From the NCBI RefSeq assembly GCF_023923205.1, contig NZ_CP099490.1, forward strand, positions 2,914,001-2,978,000: a stretch of DNA of 64,000 nt, written 5' to 3'. How positions within the stretch are numbered: the first letter of the stretch is position 1; the number at the start of each line of letters is the position of its first letter. Source of the stretch: Ornithinimicrobium cryptoxanthini (GTDB lineage: Bacteria > Actinomycetota > Actinomycetes > Actinomycetales > Dermatophilaceae). Below are positions 20,953 to 29,342 of the stretch, one piece after another. Under the pieces are notes generated by a model, which did not search any database, had not been told where the DNA came from, and saw only the letters and a list, made by a program, of their open reading frames with translations. Position numbers and translations under genes: made by a program.

Positions 20953-22695
20953 TCAGAAGCGGGCCGGCTCCCGATAGACGCCCCACTCATCGCGCAGGGC
21001 GTTGCAGATCTCGCCCAGCGTCGCCTCGGCACGGACCGCCTCGAGCATGCTCGGGATCATGTTCTCGTCGCTGCGTGCGGCCGACAGCATCGCGTCGAGG
21101 GCCGTCTGCACCCGGCCCATGTCGCGCTCCTCGCGCCGGCGACCCAGCAGGCTCACCTGGTCGCGCTCGACCTCGTGGCTGACCCGCAGGATCTCCAGCT
21201 CGTGGCTCACCGACTCGGTGTGCACGTTGACGCCGACGATCTTCTTCAGCCCCTTCTCCAAGGCGATCTGGTATTCGAAGGCAGAGTCGGCGATCTCGGA
21301 CTGGAACCAGCCGTCCTCGATGCCGCGCAGGATGCCGCTGGTCATCGGACCGATCGGGTGGTCGACGGTGCCGTCGGCTCTGGGGGTGCGACCGCGCTCC
21401 CCCATGCGGCGGATGGTCTCGAAGATCTTCTCCGCCTCGGCCTCGATGCGATCGGTGAGCTCCTCGACATACCAGGACCCACCGAGCGGGTCGGCCACGT
21501 TGGCGACCCCGGTCTCCTCCATGAGCACCTGCTGGGTGCGCAGCGCGACCTCGGCCGACTGCTCGGTCGGCAGCGCCAGGGTCTCGTCGAGCGCGTTGGT
21601 GTGCAGCGAGTTGGTTCCTCCCAGGACTGCTGCGAGCGCCTCGACCGCGGTGCGCACCACGTTGTTGAGCGGCTGCTGGGCGGTGAGGGAGACGCCGGCG
21701 GTCTGGGTGTGGAAGCGCAGCCACTGCGCCCGCTCGTCGGTGGCTCCATAGATGTCGCGCAGCCAGCGCGCCCAGATCCGTCGGGCGGCGCGGAACTTGG
21801 CGATCTCCTCGAAGAAGTCGAGGTGGGAGTCGAAGAAGAACGACAGGCCGGGGGCGAACTTGTTGACGTCCATGCCACGGGACAGGCCCAGCTCGACATA
21901 GCCGAACCCGTCAGCCAGCGTGAAGGCCAGCTCCTGCGCGGCCGTCGACCCTGCCTCGCGGATGTGATAGCCGGAGACGGACAACGGCTTGTAGTCCGGG
22001 ATGTTCTCGGAGGTGTACTCCATCAGGTCGCCGATCAGGCGCAGGTGCGGCTCCGGCGGGAACAGCCACTCCTTCTGCGCGATGTACTCCTTGAAGATGT
22101 CGGTCTGCAGGGTCCCGTTGAGACCGCTGATGTCGACTCCCTGGCGCTCGGCCGCCACGAGATACATGCAGAAGACCGGCACGGCCGGGCCGCTGATCGT
22201 CATCGAGGTCGTCACGTCGGACAGCGTGATGTCGGAGAAGAGGATGTCCATGTCGGAGGCGGAGTCGATGGCCACGCCGCAGTGCCCGACCTCGCCCAGG
22301 CTCTGCGTCTCGTCCGAGTCGCGCCCCATCAGGGTCGGCATGTCGAACGCCACCGAGAGGCCACCGCCCCCGCGGGCCAGGATCATCTTGTAACGCTCGT
22401 TGGTCTGCTGCGCGTTGCCGAAGCCCGCGAACTGCCGGATCGTCCAGGTGCGCCCGCGATAGCCCGTGGGATAGAGACCTCGGGTGAACGGGTAGGACCC
22501 GGGCCAGCCGATGCGCTCCATCCGCTCGTCGGCCGCCTCGGCCTCGGCGCTCGGGCCATAGACCGGCTCGACGGCCATGCCGGACAGGGTCGTGAAGTCG
22601 GCGTCGCGGACCCGCCCCTTGGCTACGGCGGCGTCGAAGCGCTGCTGCCAGCGGTCGCGGCCGGAGGTGGTCTCGGGGACAGCACTGTCGCTCAT
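20953..22695 (-). CDS. acyl-CoA mutase large subunit, isobutyryl-CoA-mutase-like
   Basis: Coenzyme-B12-dependent carbon-skeleton mutase. 580 residues covering only the substrate-binding TIM barrel; the C-terminal B12-binding domain of methylmalonyl-CoA mutase is absent, so a separate small subunit is needed and none is in the window. Substrate residues differ from methylmalonyl-CoA mutase: F89 in TIRQFAGFG replaces Tyr and Q207 in KEYIAQKEW replaces Arg, the pair reported for isobutyryl-CoA mutase. The start is the ATG at 22695, 7 nt after TAGCCT (-10). It is the last gene of a thiolase-meaB-GNAT-DUF1353-mutase series and its stop is followed by a 221-bp gap. Confidence 0.85.
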   Translation of the reverse strand: MSDSAVPETTSGRDRWQQRFDAAVAKGRVRDADFTTLSGMAVEPVYGPSAEAEAADERMERIGWPGSYPFTRGLYPTGYRGRTWTIRQFAGFGNAQQTNERYKMILARGGGGLSVAFDMPTLMGRDSDETQSLGEVGHCGVAIDSASDMDILFSDITLSDVTTSMTISGPAVPVFCMYLVAAERQGVDISGLNGTLQTDIFKEYIAQKEWLFPPEPHLRLIGDLMEYTSENIPDYKPLSVSGYHIREAGSTAAQELAFTLADGFGYVELGLSRGMDVNKFAPGLSFFFDSHLDFFEEIAKFRAARRIWARWLRDIYGATDERAQWLRFHTQTAGVSLTAQQPLNNVVRTAVEALAAVLGGTNSLHTNALDETLALPTEQSAEVALRTQQVLMEETGVANVADPLGGSWYVEELTDRIEAEAEKIFETIRRMGERGRTPRADGTVDHPIGPMTSGILRGIEDGWFQSEIADSAFEYQIALEKGLKKIVGVNVHTESVSHELEILRVSHEVERDQVSLLGRRREERDMGRVQTALDAMLSAARSDENMIPSMLEAVRAEATLGEICNALRDEWGVYREPARF

Positions 22696-22705
22696 GGTGC
22701 CTAGG

Positions 22706-23488
22706 CTACTCGCCGCCGACAGCATCGCGGTCGCGAGTGCGCACACCGTCACGGTTGGCCGGCCCGCTGACCACCCGCTCCACGCCGCGGTAGGCCAGCA
22801 CGAGGCCGCAGAGCACGACCGTGACGTGCAGCAGGAGGGCCAGGGCGACACCGGTGATCACGCCCGCGCGCCAGTGCCTGCCCCAGGTCAGCCCGAGCAG
22901 CACCGGGATGCCGACCGCACCCACGCCACCCTGCAGCAGCTCGCGCCACCACACGTGCTCGCCCATCCACGGCAGCACGTCCCACACGTCGAGCAGGTCG
23001 AGGGTGGCCAGGGTCCCCAGCACCACGATCGCCGCCAGCACTCCCACGAGCAGAATCCGGGTCAGCAACCGCCGGGAGTGCCACATCGTGGTGAGCGTGA
23101 CCGCCGCCCACATCAGCCACGCCCGCACCCGGCCGGTGCCCAGACCGATCATCGCCTCCCGGAAGACGAGGTCGGCCTCCGCGCGGTCGAACGGCTCCCC
23201 GTCGCGCCCGAGGGCAGGGCCGATGAAGGCACCGGGACGGGTGATCGCATCGTGCAGGACGGCCGCGGGCAGGAAGTCACCGCTCTTGGGCACCAGCCAG
23301 GTGAACAGCGCCGGCACCGAGGCCAGGTCGGTGGTGAACCGGCGCAGGTCAGCGGGCACCACGAAGCACTCCTCGTAGTGACGGCTGCAGAAGCCGATCT
23401 TGCGCAGCAGGTGGAAGTCGCGTCCGTCGACGCTGCGCAGCTCCAGGCGCAGCGGCCCACCCTCCTCAGCGTCGAAGAACTCCACCAT
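22706..23488 (-). CDS. DUF1353 membrane protein
   Basis: 260 residues. The N-terminal part carries a DUF1353-type pattern: TTDLASVPALFTWLVPKSG followed by AAVLHDAITRP and, after a spacer, a D/E-rich helix (DRAEADLVFREAM). The C-terminal half has about four hydrophobic segments (TRILLVGVLAAIVVLG, GAVGIPVLLGL, GVALALLLHVTVVLCGLVLA), so the protein is membrane-anchored. The start is the ATG at 23488, 7 bp after the GNAT gene stop. Ten bp separate its stop from the mutase start. The link to acyl-CoA metabolism is positional only. Confidence 0.65.
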   Translation of the reverse strand: MVEFFDAEEGGPLRLELRSVDGRDFHLLRKIGFCSRHYEECFVVPADLRRFTTDLASVPALFTWLVPKSGDFLPAAVLHDAITRPGAFIGPALGRDGEPFDRAEADLVFREAMIGLGTGRVRAWLMWAAVTLTTMWHSRRLLTRILLVGVLAAIVVLGTLATLDLLDVWDVLPWMGEHVWWRELLQGGVGAVGIPVLLGLTWGRHWRAGVITGVALALLLHVTVVLCGLVLAYRGVERVVSGPANRDGVRTRDRDAVGGE

Positions 23489-23495
23489 GACTGCT

Positions 23496-24017
23496 CTAGT
23501 GACGCACCATGCGCAGCTCGACCAGTCCGTCTTCACGGTCGGTCGCCCTGGCGCCGTCGAGCCGGAAGTTGTTGCGTTCATAGAAGCGGATCGCCCGGTC
23601 GTTGCCCTCGGCGACCCACAGGTATGCCGACCGCTCACCCAGGACCTGCACCATCAGTTCCTGGGCCACCCCGGTGCCGAGGTGGTCGGAGACCACGTTG
23701 ATCGCCCACAGCTGGGTGTCGGTGGGGGCATCCTCCTGCTCCCGGGCGGGCCCGACGCTGATGAACCCCACCAGCTGGTCGGCATGCTCCGCCACTGCGA
23801 CGTGCTCACCGTTGGGGTGGTGCCCGTCAGGGCCCATCTGCTCCATCCGCCTGGCCCAGCCACTGGCGAACCGTTGCGGGGTCAGGGCGGCGAAGGCGTC
23901 GTCGTCCATCAGGCCGACGTAGGCCTCGCGCCACACCTGGCAGTGCAAGGCGCCCAGGGCGTCCACATCCTCGACCCTCGGTGGCCGGATGACGTATGCC
24001 GACTCCTCCTCAACCAT
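23496..24017 (-). CDS. GNAT-family acetyltransferase
   Basis: 173 residues, one GNAT domain. Visible are the N-terminal RPPRVEDVDALGALH, the central beta strands QLWAINVVSDHLGTGVAQEL (the acetyl-CoA loop is degenerate, LGTGVA instead of R/QXXGXG/A) and the C-terminal NDRAIRFYERNNFRLDG typical of the family. The substrate is unknown. The ATG at 24017 follows TAGGTT by 7 nt, so this gene may also be transcribed from its own leaderless promoter within the operon. It lies between meaB and the DUF1353 gene. Confidence 0.85.
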   Translation of the reverse strand: MVEEESAYVIRPPRVEDVDALGALHCQVWREAYVGLMDDDAFAALTPQRFASGWARRMEQMGPDGHHPNGEHVAVAEHADQLVGFISVGPAREQEDAPTDTQLWAINVVSDHLGTGVAQELMVQVLGERSAYLWVAEGNDRAIRFYERNNFRLDGARATDREDGLVELRMVRH

Positions 24018-24075
24018 GTCCCCCAACCTACGGCCAAACACCGACAGTGGCCATGAGCCACTCAGGACAGTGTCG

Positions 24076-25032
24076 TCAGAGGGCGGCGACGATGTCGTCG
24101 GCCGCGGCATACGGGTCCGTGGTCCCGGCCACCACCTGCTCGGCGACCGACTCCAGGTCCTGCCCGTCCCCGAGCCCGCCCATGCGCGAGCGCAGCCTGG
24201 CCAGCGCGATGGCCTCGATCTCGGCGCCCGCGCGGCGCACCCGGCGCCGGTGCAGCTCGCCGTCGGCCATCCACTCCCGGTGCTTATCGAGCGCCTCGAG
24301 CACCTCCTCGACACCCTCGTGCCGGTCCGCGATGGTCTTGACCACCGGCGGGCGCCACAGCCCGGGCTCGGTGCGGTCCCCCAGGCTGATCATGTGCCGG
24401 ATCTCGCGAACCGTGTTGTCGGCACCATCTCGATCGGCCTTATTGACCACGAAGACATCACCCACCTCGAGGATGCCGGCCTTGGCGGCCTGCACCCCGT
24501 CGCCCATGCCAGGAGCCAGCAGCACCATGGTGGTGTCGGCCAGCCCGGCGATCTCGACCTCGCTCTGACCCACGCCGACCGTCTCGACCAGGATCACGTC
24601 GCACCCGGCGGCATCCAGCACGCGCAGCGCCTGGGGCGTGGTCCAGGACAGGCCGCCGAGGTGCCCGCGGCTGGCCATCGAGCGGATATAGACCTCCGGG
24701 TCCAGGGCGTGGTCGCTCATCCGGATCCGGTCGCCGAGCAGCGCCCCGCCGGAGAACGGCGAGGACGGGTCGACGGCCAGCACCCCGATCCGCAGACCAC
24801 GGCCACGCAGCCCCGCGACCAGCATCGAGGTGCTGGTCGACTTGCCGACCCCCGGGCTCCCGGTGAGGCCGACGACATAGGCGTGACCGGTGTGCGGTGC
24901 GAGGGCAGCCATCACCTCGCGCAGGGCGGGGTCATGGTTCTCGACGAGGGTGATCAGGCGCGCAACGGCGCGCGCCGAGCCCGTCCTGGCCGCCTCGACC
25001 AGGACGGGCACGTCGACGTCACGACGCCGCAT
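24076..25032 (-). CDS. meaB: MeaB/ArgK-type GTPase, B12 mutase chaperone
   Basis: G-protein that loads and protects coenzyme-B12-dependent acyl-CoA mutases. 318 residues, normal for MeaB. P-loop GSPGVGKS at 58-65, DPSSPFSGGALLGDRIRM as in the family, switch segment ETVGVGQSE and base-specificity motif NKAD. It lies 10 bp after the thiolase gene and upstream of the mutase large subunit, which is its expected client. Start at the ATG at 25032; no strong ribosome site is visible. Confidence 0.93.
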   Translation of the reverse strand: MRRRDVDVPVLVEAARTGSARAVARLITLVENHDPALREVMAALAPHTGHAYVVGLTGSPGVGKSTSTSMLVAGLRGRGLRIGVLAVDPSSPFSGGALLGDRIRMSDHALDPEVYIRSMASRGHLGGLSWTTPQALRVLDAAGCDVILVETVGVGQSEVEIAGLADTTMVLLAPGMGDGVQAAKAGILEVGDVFVVNKADRDGADNTVREIRHMISLGDRTEPGLWRPPVVKTIADRHEGVEEVLEALDKHREWMADGELHRRRVRRAGAEIEAIALARLRSRMGGLGDGQDLESVAEQVVAGTTDPYAAADDIVAAL

Positions 25033-25042
25033 GTGCGCGGAC

Positions 25043-26278
25043 TCAGGCCTTGCTCGGCACGCGGACGATCAGGGCATCGCCCTGCCCGCCGCCGCCGCAC
25101 AGGGCCGCGGCCCCGGTGCCGCCTCCGCGGCGACCCAGCTCCAGGGCGAGGGTCAGGACCAGGCGCGCACCCGACATACCGATCGGGTGGCCGAGCGCGA
25201 TGGCGCCGCCGTGGGGGTTGACCCGCTCCGGGTCCAGGCCGAGCTGCTTGCTGGCGGCCAGGCCGACCGCGGCAAACGCCTCGTTGATCTCGACGACGTC
25301 GAGGTCGGTGGGCTCGATGCCCTCCTTCTTGCAGGCGGCCACGATGGCGTTGGCGGGCTGGCTCTGCAGGCTGGAGTCAGGGCCGGCGACGACGCCGTGC
25401 GCACCGATCTCGGCGATCCACTCCAGCCCGAGCTGCTGGGCCTTGGCCTTGCTCATCACCACGACCGCGGCTGCACCATCAGAGATCTGTGAGGCGCTGC
25501 CGGCGGTGATGGTGCCGTCCTTGGAGAACGCGGGACGCAGCTTGCTCAGGGACTCGGTGGTCGTGTCGGCGCGGATGCCCTCGTCGGTGCGGAAGTCAAC
25601 CGGGTCGCCCTTGCGCTGCGGCACCGGCACGCTGACGACCTCGTCATCAAACACGCCGTCCTCCCACGCCTTCGCGGCCAGCTGGTGGCTGCGGGCGGAG
25701 AAGGCGTCCTGCTCCTCGCGGCTGAACTCCTGGTCAGCGACGTTGGCGGCCTCGGTCAGGTTGCCCATCGACTGGTAGGTGAAGACGTCCCACAGACCGT
25801 CATAAGCCATGTGGTCGCGCATCGTGACGTCGCCATACTTAAAGCCGGCGCGGCTCTTCTCCAGCAGGTGCGGGGCGTTGGTCATCGACTCCTGCCCACC
25901 GGCGACGACCACCTCGAACTCGCCGGCGCGGATCAGCTGGTCGGCCAGCGCGATGGCATCCAGACCGGAGAGGCAGACCTTGTTGATGGTCAGGGCGGGC
26001 ACATCCATCGGGATGCCACCCTTGACCGCGGCCTGACGAGCCGGGATCTGGCCCACCCCGGCGGTGAGCACCTGGCCCATGATCACGTAGTCGACCTGAT
26101 CTCCGGAGACACCGGCCTTCTCGAGCGCGCCCTTGATCGCGAAACCACCCAGGTCAGCGCCGGAGAAGTCCTTCAGACCACCGGACATGCGACCCATCGG
26201 GGTGCGTGCACCAGCCACGATGACCGACACAGGGGCACCCGAGGGGGTGGGGTTTGTGGCGTCAGCAGTTGCGGTCAT
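25043..26278 (-). CDS. acetyl-CoA acetyltransferase (thiolase)
   Basis: Condenses or cleaves acetoacetyl-CoA or a longer 3-ketoacyl-CoA. 411 residues. The nucleophilic cysteine is C102 in [10 protein letters not shown]. The catalytic His is in [11 protein letters not shown] and the second Cys is in [14 protein letters not shown]. The ATG at 26278 is chosen because GGAGG lies 5 nt upstream; an in-frame ATG at 26296 is less likely. First gene of the operon with meaB and the mutase, pointing to short or branched acyl-CoA metabolism. Substrate length is not readable. Confidence 0.92.
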   Translation of the reverse strand: MTATADATNPTPSGAPVSVIVAGARTPMGRMSGGLKDFSGADLGGFAIKGALEKAGVSGDQVDYVIMGQVLTAGVGQIPARQAAVKGGIPMDVPALTINKVCLSGLDAIALADQLIRAGEFEVVVAGGQESMTNAPHLLEKSRAGFKYGDVTMRDHMAYDGLWDVFTYQSMGNLTEAANVADQEFSREEQDAFSARSHQLAAKAWEDGVFDDEVVSVPVPQRKGDPVDFRTDEGIRADTTTESLSKLRPAFSKDGTITAGSASQISDGAAAVVVMSKAKAQQLGLEWIAEIGAHGVVAGPDSSLQSQPANAIVAACKKEGIEPTDLDVVEINEAFAAVGLAASKQLGLDPERVNPHGGAIALGHPIGMSGARLVLTLALELGRRGGGTGAAALCGGGGQGDALIVRVPSKA

Positions 26279-26408
26279 GGGGTCCTCCAGCGACATCGGT
26301 GGTGCACAACAGGTCTTCTCCTCATCCTAACGAGCACGGGACGGTCTCTATGCCCGGGCCATCACTGCGAGGTCAGCACTGGACTGAGCCGCTGGTCGTC
26401 ACCGCACA

Positions 26409-26414
26409 TACACT
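26409..26414 (+). promoter_or_regulatory. leaderless -10 box of the DoxX-like gene
   Basis: TACACT followed by 6 nt (CCGGGC) and then the ATG at 26421. No Shine-Dalgarno sequence fits in between. The 142-bp interval 26279-26420 also has to hold the thiolase operon promoter on the other strand. Confidence 0.45.
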
Positions 26415-26420
26415 CCGGGC

Positions 26421-26840
26421 ATGACCTTCCTGCGCACCGCGGCCCGCATCGCCCTCGGCGCCGCGATGGTCGGTGCCGGGATCGCACACCTGACCATCCA
26501 GCGCCGCGAGTTCCAGGCCCAGGTGCCGGAGTGGTTCCCGCTCGATGAGGACCTCACGGTGGTCGGCTCGGGGGTGATGGAGATCGCGCTGGGCGCCTCG
26601 TTCATCGCGCTGCCCCGGCACCAGCGGCTCATCGGTGGGCTGCTCGCGGCGTTCTATGTCGTGATCTTCCCCGGCAACATCGCCCAGTACCTGGAAGGGA
26701 CCGATGCCTTCGGGCTGGACACCGACGGCAAGCGGCTCGGGCGGCTGTTCTTCCAGCCGCTCCTGGTGCTCTGGGCGCTGTATGGCGGAGGCTGGCCGCG
26801 CCGCAACCGCGAGAGCCGCGAGCCGGTCGGGTCAGAGTAG
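26421..26840 (+). CDS. DoxX-like integral membrane protein
   Basis: 139 residues with four predicted transmembrane helices (starting near residues 5, 45, 72 and 110). The pattern GAGIAHLTIQRREFQAQVPEWFP, then a Gly-rich helix and FPGNIAQYLEGTDAFGLDTD, is typical of the DoxX-like group found in actinobacteria; the molecular role is unsettled. Divergent from the thiolase operon; a hairpin follows its stop. Confidence 0.75.
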   Translation: MTFLRTAARIALGAAMVGAGIAHLTIQRREFQAQVPEWFPLDEDLTVVGSGVMEIALGASFIALPRHQRLIGGLLAAFYVVIFPGNIAQYLEGTDAFGLDTDGKRLGRLFFQPLLVLWALYGGGWPRRNRESREPVGSE

Positions 26841-26896
26841 GCCACGGCACCCTTGACCGGGTCCGGACCGTCGAGTGACGGCATTGCGACCTGGCT

Positions 26897-26942
26897 TGTG
26901 TCAGGCGCTCACGGGCCAATGGCCCTGCAGGTGCCTGACACA
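26897..26942. terminator. nested inverted repeat between convergent genes
   Basis: Outer arms TGTGTCAGGC (26897-26906) and GCCTGACACA (26933-26942) match perfectly over 10 bp. Inside is a second hairpin, GGGCC-AAT-GGCCC. It lies 56 bp after the DoxX-like gene and 1 bp beyond the stop of the convergent gene, so it can serve as a bidirectional terminator. There is no T tract. Confidence 0.65.
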
Positions 26943-26943
26943 G

Positions 26944-27294
26944 TCAGCCGCTCGTGCGGTCCAGCTCCTGGAGCAGCTCGTGCGCCGCGAGCTCGACGTC
27001 CTTGTGGCGCCACTGCGCGGCCCGGAACACGCAGGCGATGAGCGCGGACCGGTGCACCCGCCGGAAGTCGCCGAACCCGAAGGCATAGCGCGCCTTCGTC
27101 TCGCCGGTCGCCCCCTCCGTCAGACCCAGGTGCCAGCCGGCGTAGTCGTCCCACGAGTGCCGCTCCAGGTAGGCGTTCTGGGCTGCGGCATCCGGCTGCA
27201 CCTCGTTCCACTCGCTGTCCAGGACATACTGCCGCGCGGCGATGAGCTCGCGGCACCGGGTCACTCCCGCCTCGTTGACTGCATAGGTGGCCAT
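26944..27294 (-). CDS. conserved hypothetical protein
   Basis: 116 residues, rich in Trp and Tyr (SWDDYAGWHLGLTEGATGET, YAFGFGDFRRVHRSAL). I recognise it as the kind of short conserved protein found in many actinobacteria, without a known function. The start is the ATG at 27294, with GGGAG about 13 nt upstream, a weak fit. There is no signal peptide or membrane helix. The stop abuts the nested hairpin. Confidence 0.65.
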   Translation of the reverse strand: MATYAVNEAGVTRCRELIAARQYVLDSEWNEVQPDAAAQNAYLERHSWDDYAGWHLGLTEGATGETKARYAFGFGDFRRVHRSALIACVFRAAQWRHKDVELAAHELLQELDRTSG

Positions 27295-27381
27295 GGGACC
27301 AGCCTGCTCCCTCGCCAGCACCGCCGCACGCGCACAACCCCGTTGCACGCGTGGTGACCAGCCGGGACCGAGAGGCTGCAC

Positions 27382-27702
27382 CTACCCGGTAGGGTCATCG
27401 AACGCGTCCAGCTCCTCCAGCGCCGCCTCCCACCGTGCCCGCCGCTCATCTGCATCCTGCTCCCACCATGGCGTGCCCCGCTCCCCCAGCCCGTGCTTGG
27501 CCAGGTCGACCCGCCGCCGCGCCGGAGCCGGGTCTTGGTCCGCCAGGCGTAGCGCACGGACCGACGAGCGCCCGCGACCCAGGTGGGACAGCAGACGCTG
27601 CGCGACCTTGGGTGGCAACGCCGGGTCCTGGCGGCGCCAGCGGCGGCCGTCGACGACCAACCAGCGCTCATCCGCTGCGGAAGCACCGCTGGACTCGACC
27701 AT
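27382..27702 (-). CDS. small conserved basic protein
   Basis: 106 residues, Arg/Trp rich. VVDGRRWRRQDPALPPKVAQ, a helix with RRRVDLAKHGLGERG, then TPWWEQDADERRARWEAALE are typical of a small actinobacterial family sometimes labelled biopolymer transporter Tol by name transfer; that label has no support in this sequence. GAGGGGG lies 7 nt before the ATG at 27702. Divergent from the pRiA4b-type gene with 63 bp between starts. Confidence 0.65.
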   Translation of the reverse strand: MVESSGASAADERWLVVDGRRWRRQDPALPPKVAQRLLSHLGRGRSSVRALRLADQDPAPARRRVDLAKHGLGERGTPWWEQDADERRARWEAALEELDAFDDPTG

Positions 27703-27753
27703 GGCATCGCCCCCTCACAGTTGGTTGTCCCAGGAAGTATGCCGCGCGGCGCA

Positions 27754-27759
27754 TACGCT
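27754..27759 (+). promoter_or_regulatory. leaderless -10 box of the pRiA4b-type gene
   Basis: TACGCT, then GAGTCC (6 nt), then the GTG at 27766. It is the same -10 sequence used by glgP. Confidence 0.45.
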
Positions 27760-27765
27760 GAGTCC

Positions 27766-29280
27766 GTGGACAAGGACGCGATTGAGCAGATGCGCCAGAA
27801 GGTGGCCCAGATGTCTCCGGACGAGCTCAAGTCTGCCGTGGCGAGCATCCTCGGTGGTGGGCTGGCAGATCTGGTGGACGCGCGGCATACTCCGCCGTTG
27901 CCCACGGTGCCCGACGCCCCGGCCGTGCCGTGCGCGCTGACAGTGCGCACCGATATCGACGAGACGAGCCCGCCGGTCTGGCGACGGCTGGTGCTGCGCG
28001 GCGACCTGACGCTGGACCGGGTGCACGAGGTCATCCAGACCGCCTTCGGGTGGGCGGACAGCCACCTGCACCGGTTCTGGCCGGGGCCGGACAAGCAGCT
28101 CTGGCGCGGCCCCTACTTCCTCACCAGGTATGACGTCGACGAGGGTGAGGAGGGCATCCTGGAGGTCGACGTGCGGCTTGACCAGGTGTTGCGCGACCCC
28201 GGGGACCGGCTCTTCTACACCTACGACTTTGGCGACGACTGGACGCACACGATGCGGCTGGAGTCGGTGGACCCCCTGGCGGACACCGCCCCGCCAGCCG
28301 TGTGCACCGCAGGCCGCCGTGCCGGACCGCTGGAGGACAGCGGTGGTCCGCCCGGTCACAACGAGCTCGTGGCGGCCCACCGGACCGACCCGTCGCTGGC
28401 CGGGCTCGAGGACTATCTGCGCGACTGGGTGCCCGCGGGTTGGGACCCCGCCGAGTTCGACGCCGAGGAGGTGACCCGACAACTGTCGGTCGTCGGCCTG
28501 GCCCCGGAGGAGGTGCTCGCCTCTCTCGCTGGCGACGAGGGGGTGGACTGGCCGGTGTCGCTGGAAGGCCTGCTTGGCCTGGCGCCGCCAGCTGTGACCA
28601 CCCAGCTCGCCCAGCTCTGTGCGCGGGCACGCACCGAGCACGAGGCCGAGCTGACCGCAGAGGACCTGACGGCGATCACCAAGCCCTACCGATATCTGGT
28701 GGAGCTCGCCGGCGATGACGGGATCCCGCTCACCGGCGCCGGGTGGATGAAACCGAGCCATGTCGAGCAGATCTACCGCGAGCTCGAGTTCGACGCGGAG
28801 TGGATCGGCAAGGGCAACCGCGAGGACCAGACGATGCCCATCGCCCAGCTGCGCGCGATGTGCCAGCAGCTTGGTCTGCTGCGCAAGCACAAGGAGCGAC
28901 TGCTGCAGACCAGGCTCGCCCGGTCGCTGAGCTCGGACGATGACTACCTGACCGCGATCGCGTCCCGCCTGCTGCACGACAAGCACCCCTACCAGCGGGC
29001 CACCCTCGCCCTGTTCGCGATGTTCACCGCCGCGACAGGCAAGGCCGTGTCCGACCACGTCGACCCAGTCGCCGAGTTGCTCACGGCGTGCGGCCTGCGC
29101 ACCGGCCCGCACGGGGTGGACCGGCGCGACGTGCTGGAGAACGTTCGGCCGCTCTGGTGCACCCTGCGCAGCGCCACCGGGCGCACCTTCCGCGACCGGG
29201 ATGACCCCCTGCCCGGGGACCACCGCGCGGTCGCGCTGGCGCGGGCAGCACTCTGGCCGCACCCACCGACGACGTCCTAG
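27766..29280 (+). CDS. plasmid pRiA4b ORF-3-like protein with C-terminal extension
   Basis: 504 residues. The pRiA4b ORF-3 domain covers about 50-230: RTDIDETSPPVWRRLVLRGD, LDRVHEVIQTAFGWADSHLH, then FTYDFGDDWTHT written here as FYTYDFGDDWTHTM. The remaining 270 residues contain ITKPYRYLVELAGDDGIPLT and GAGWMKPSHVEQIYREL, a helix-turn-helix-like motif also seen in the 432-residue protein at 3718. The function of the domain is unknown. The GTG at 27766 is chosen by the leaderless -10 box 6 nt upstream; the open frame continues upstream without a better start. No transposase is nearby. Confidence 0.8.
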   Translation: MDKDAIEQMRQKVAQMSPDELKSAVASILGGGLADLVDARHTPPLPTVPDAPAVPCALTVRTDIDETSPPVWRRLVLRGDLTLDRVHEVIQTAFGWADSHLHRFWPGPDKQLWRGPYFLTRYDVDEGEEGILEVDVRLDQVLRDPGDRLFYTYDFGDDWTHTMRLESVDPLADTAPPAVCTAGRRAGPLEDSGGPPGHNELVAAHRTDPSLAGLEDYLRDWVPAGWDPAEFDAEEVTRQLSVVGLAPEEVLASLAGDEGVDWPVSLEGLLGLAPPAVTTQLAQLCARARTEHEAELTAEDLTAITKPYRYLVELAGDDGIPLTGAGWMKPSHVEQIYRELEFDAEWIGKGNREDQTMPIAQLRAMCQQLGLLRKHKERLLQTRLARSLSSDDDYLTAIASRLLHDKHPYQRATLALFAMFTAATGKAVSDHVDPVAELLTACGLRTGPHGVDRRDVLENVRPLWCTLRSATGRTFRDRDDPLPGDHRAVALARAALWPHPPTTS

Positions 29281-29342
29281 ACGCGTGTCGGATCCTGCTC
29301 AGCGGAAGGCGTTCGAGAGCCAGAGGCGGACATACTGACTCC

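Noticed and set aside
20887..22704. A 605-codon open frame antisense to the acyl-CoA mutase
   Set aside because: Same reason; the mutase on the other strand has full family motifs.
27766..29280. Mobile element at the pRiA4b-type gene
   Set aside because: No transposase, terminal inverted repeats or target duplication is visible; the domain is common in chromosomes.
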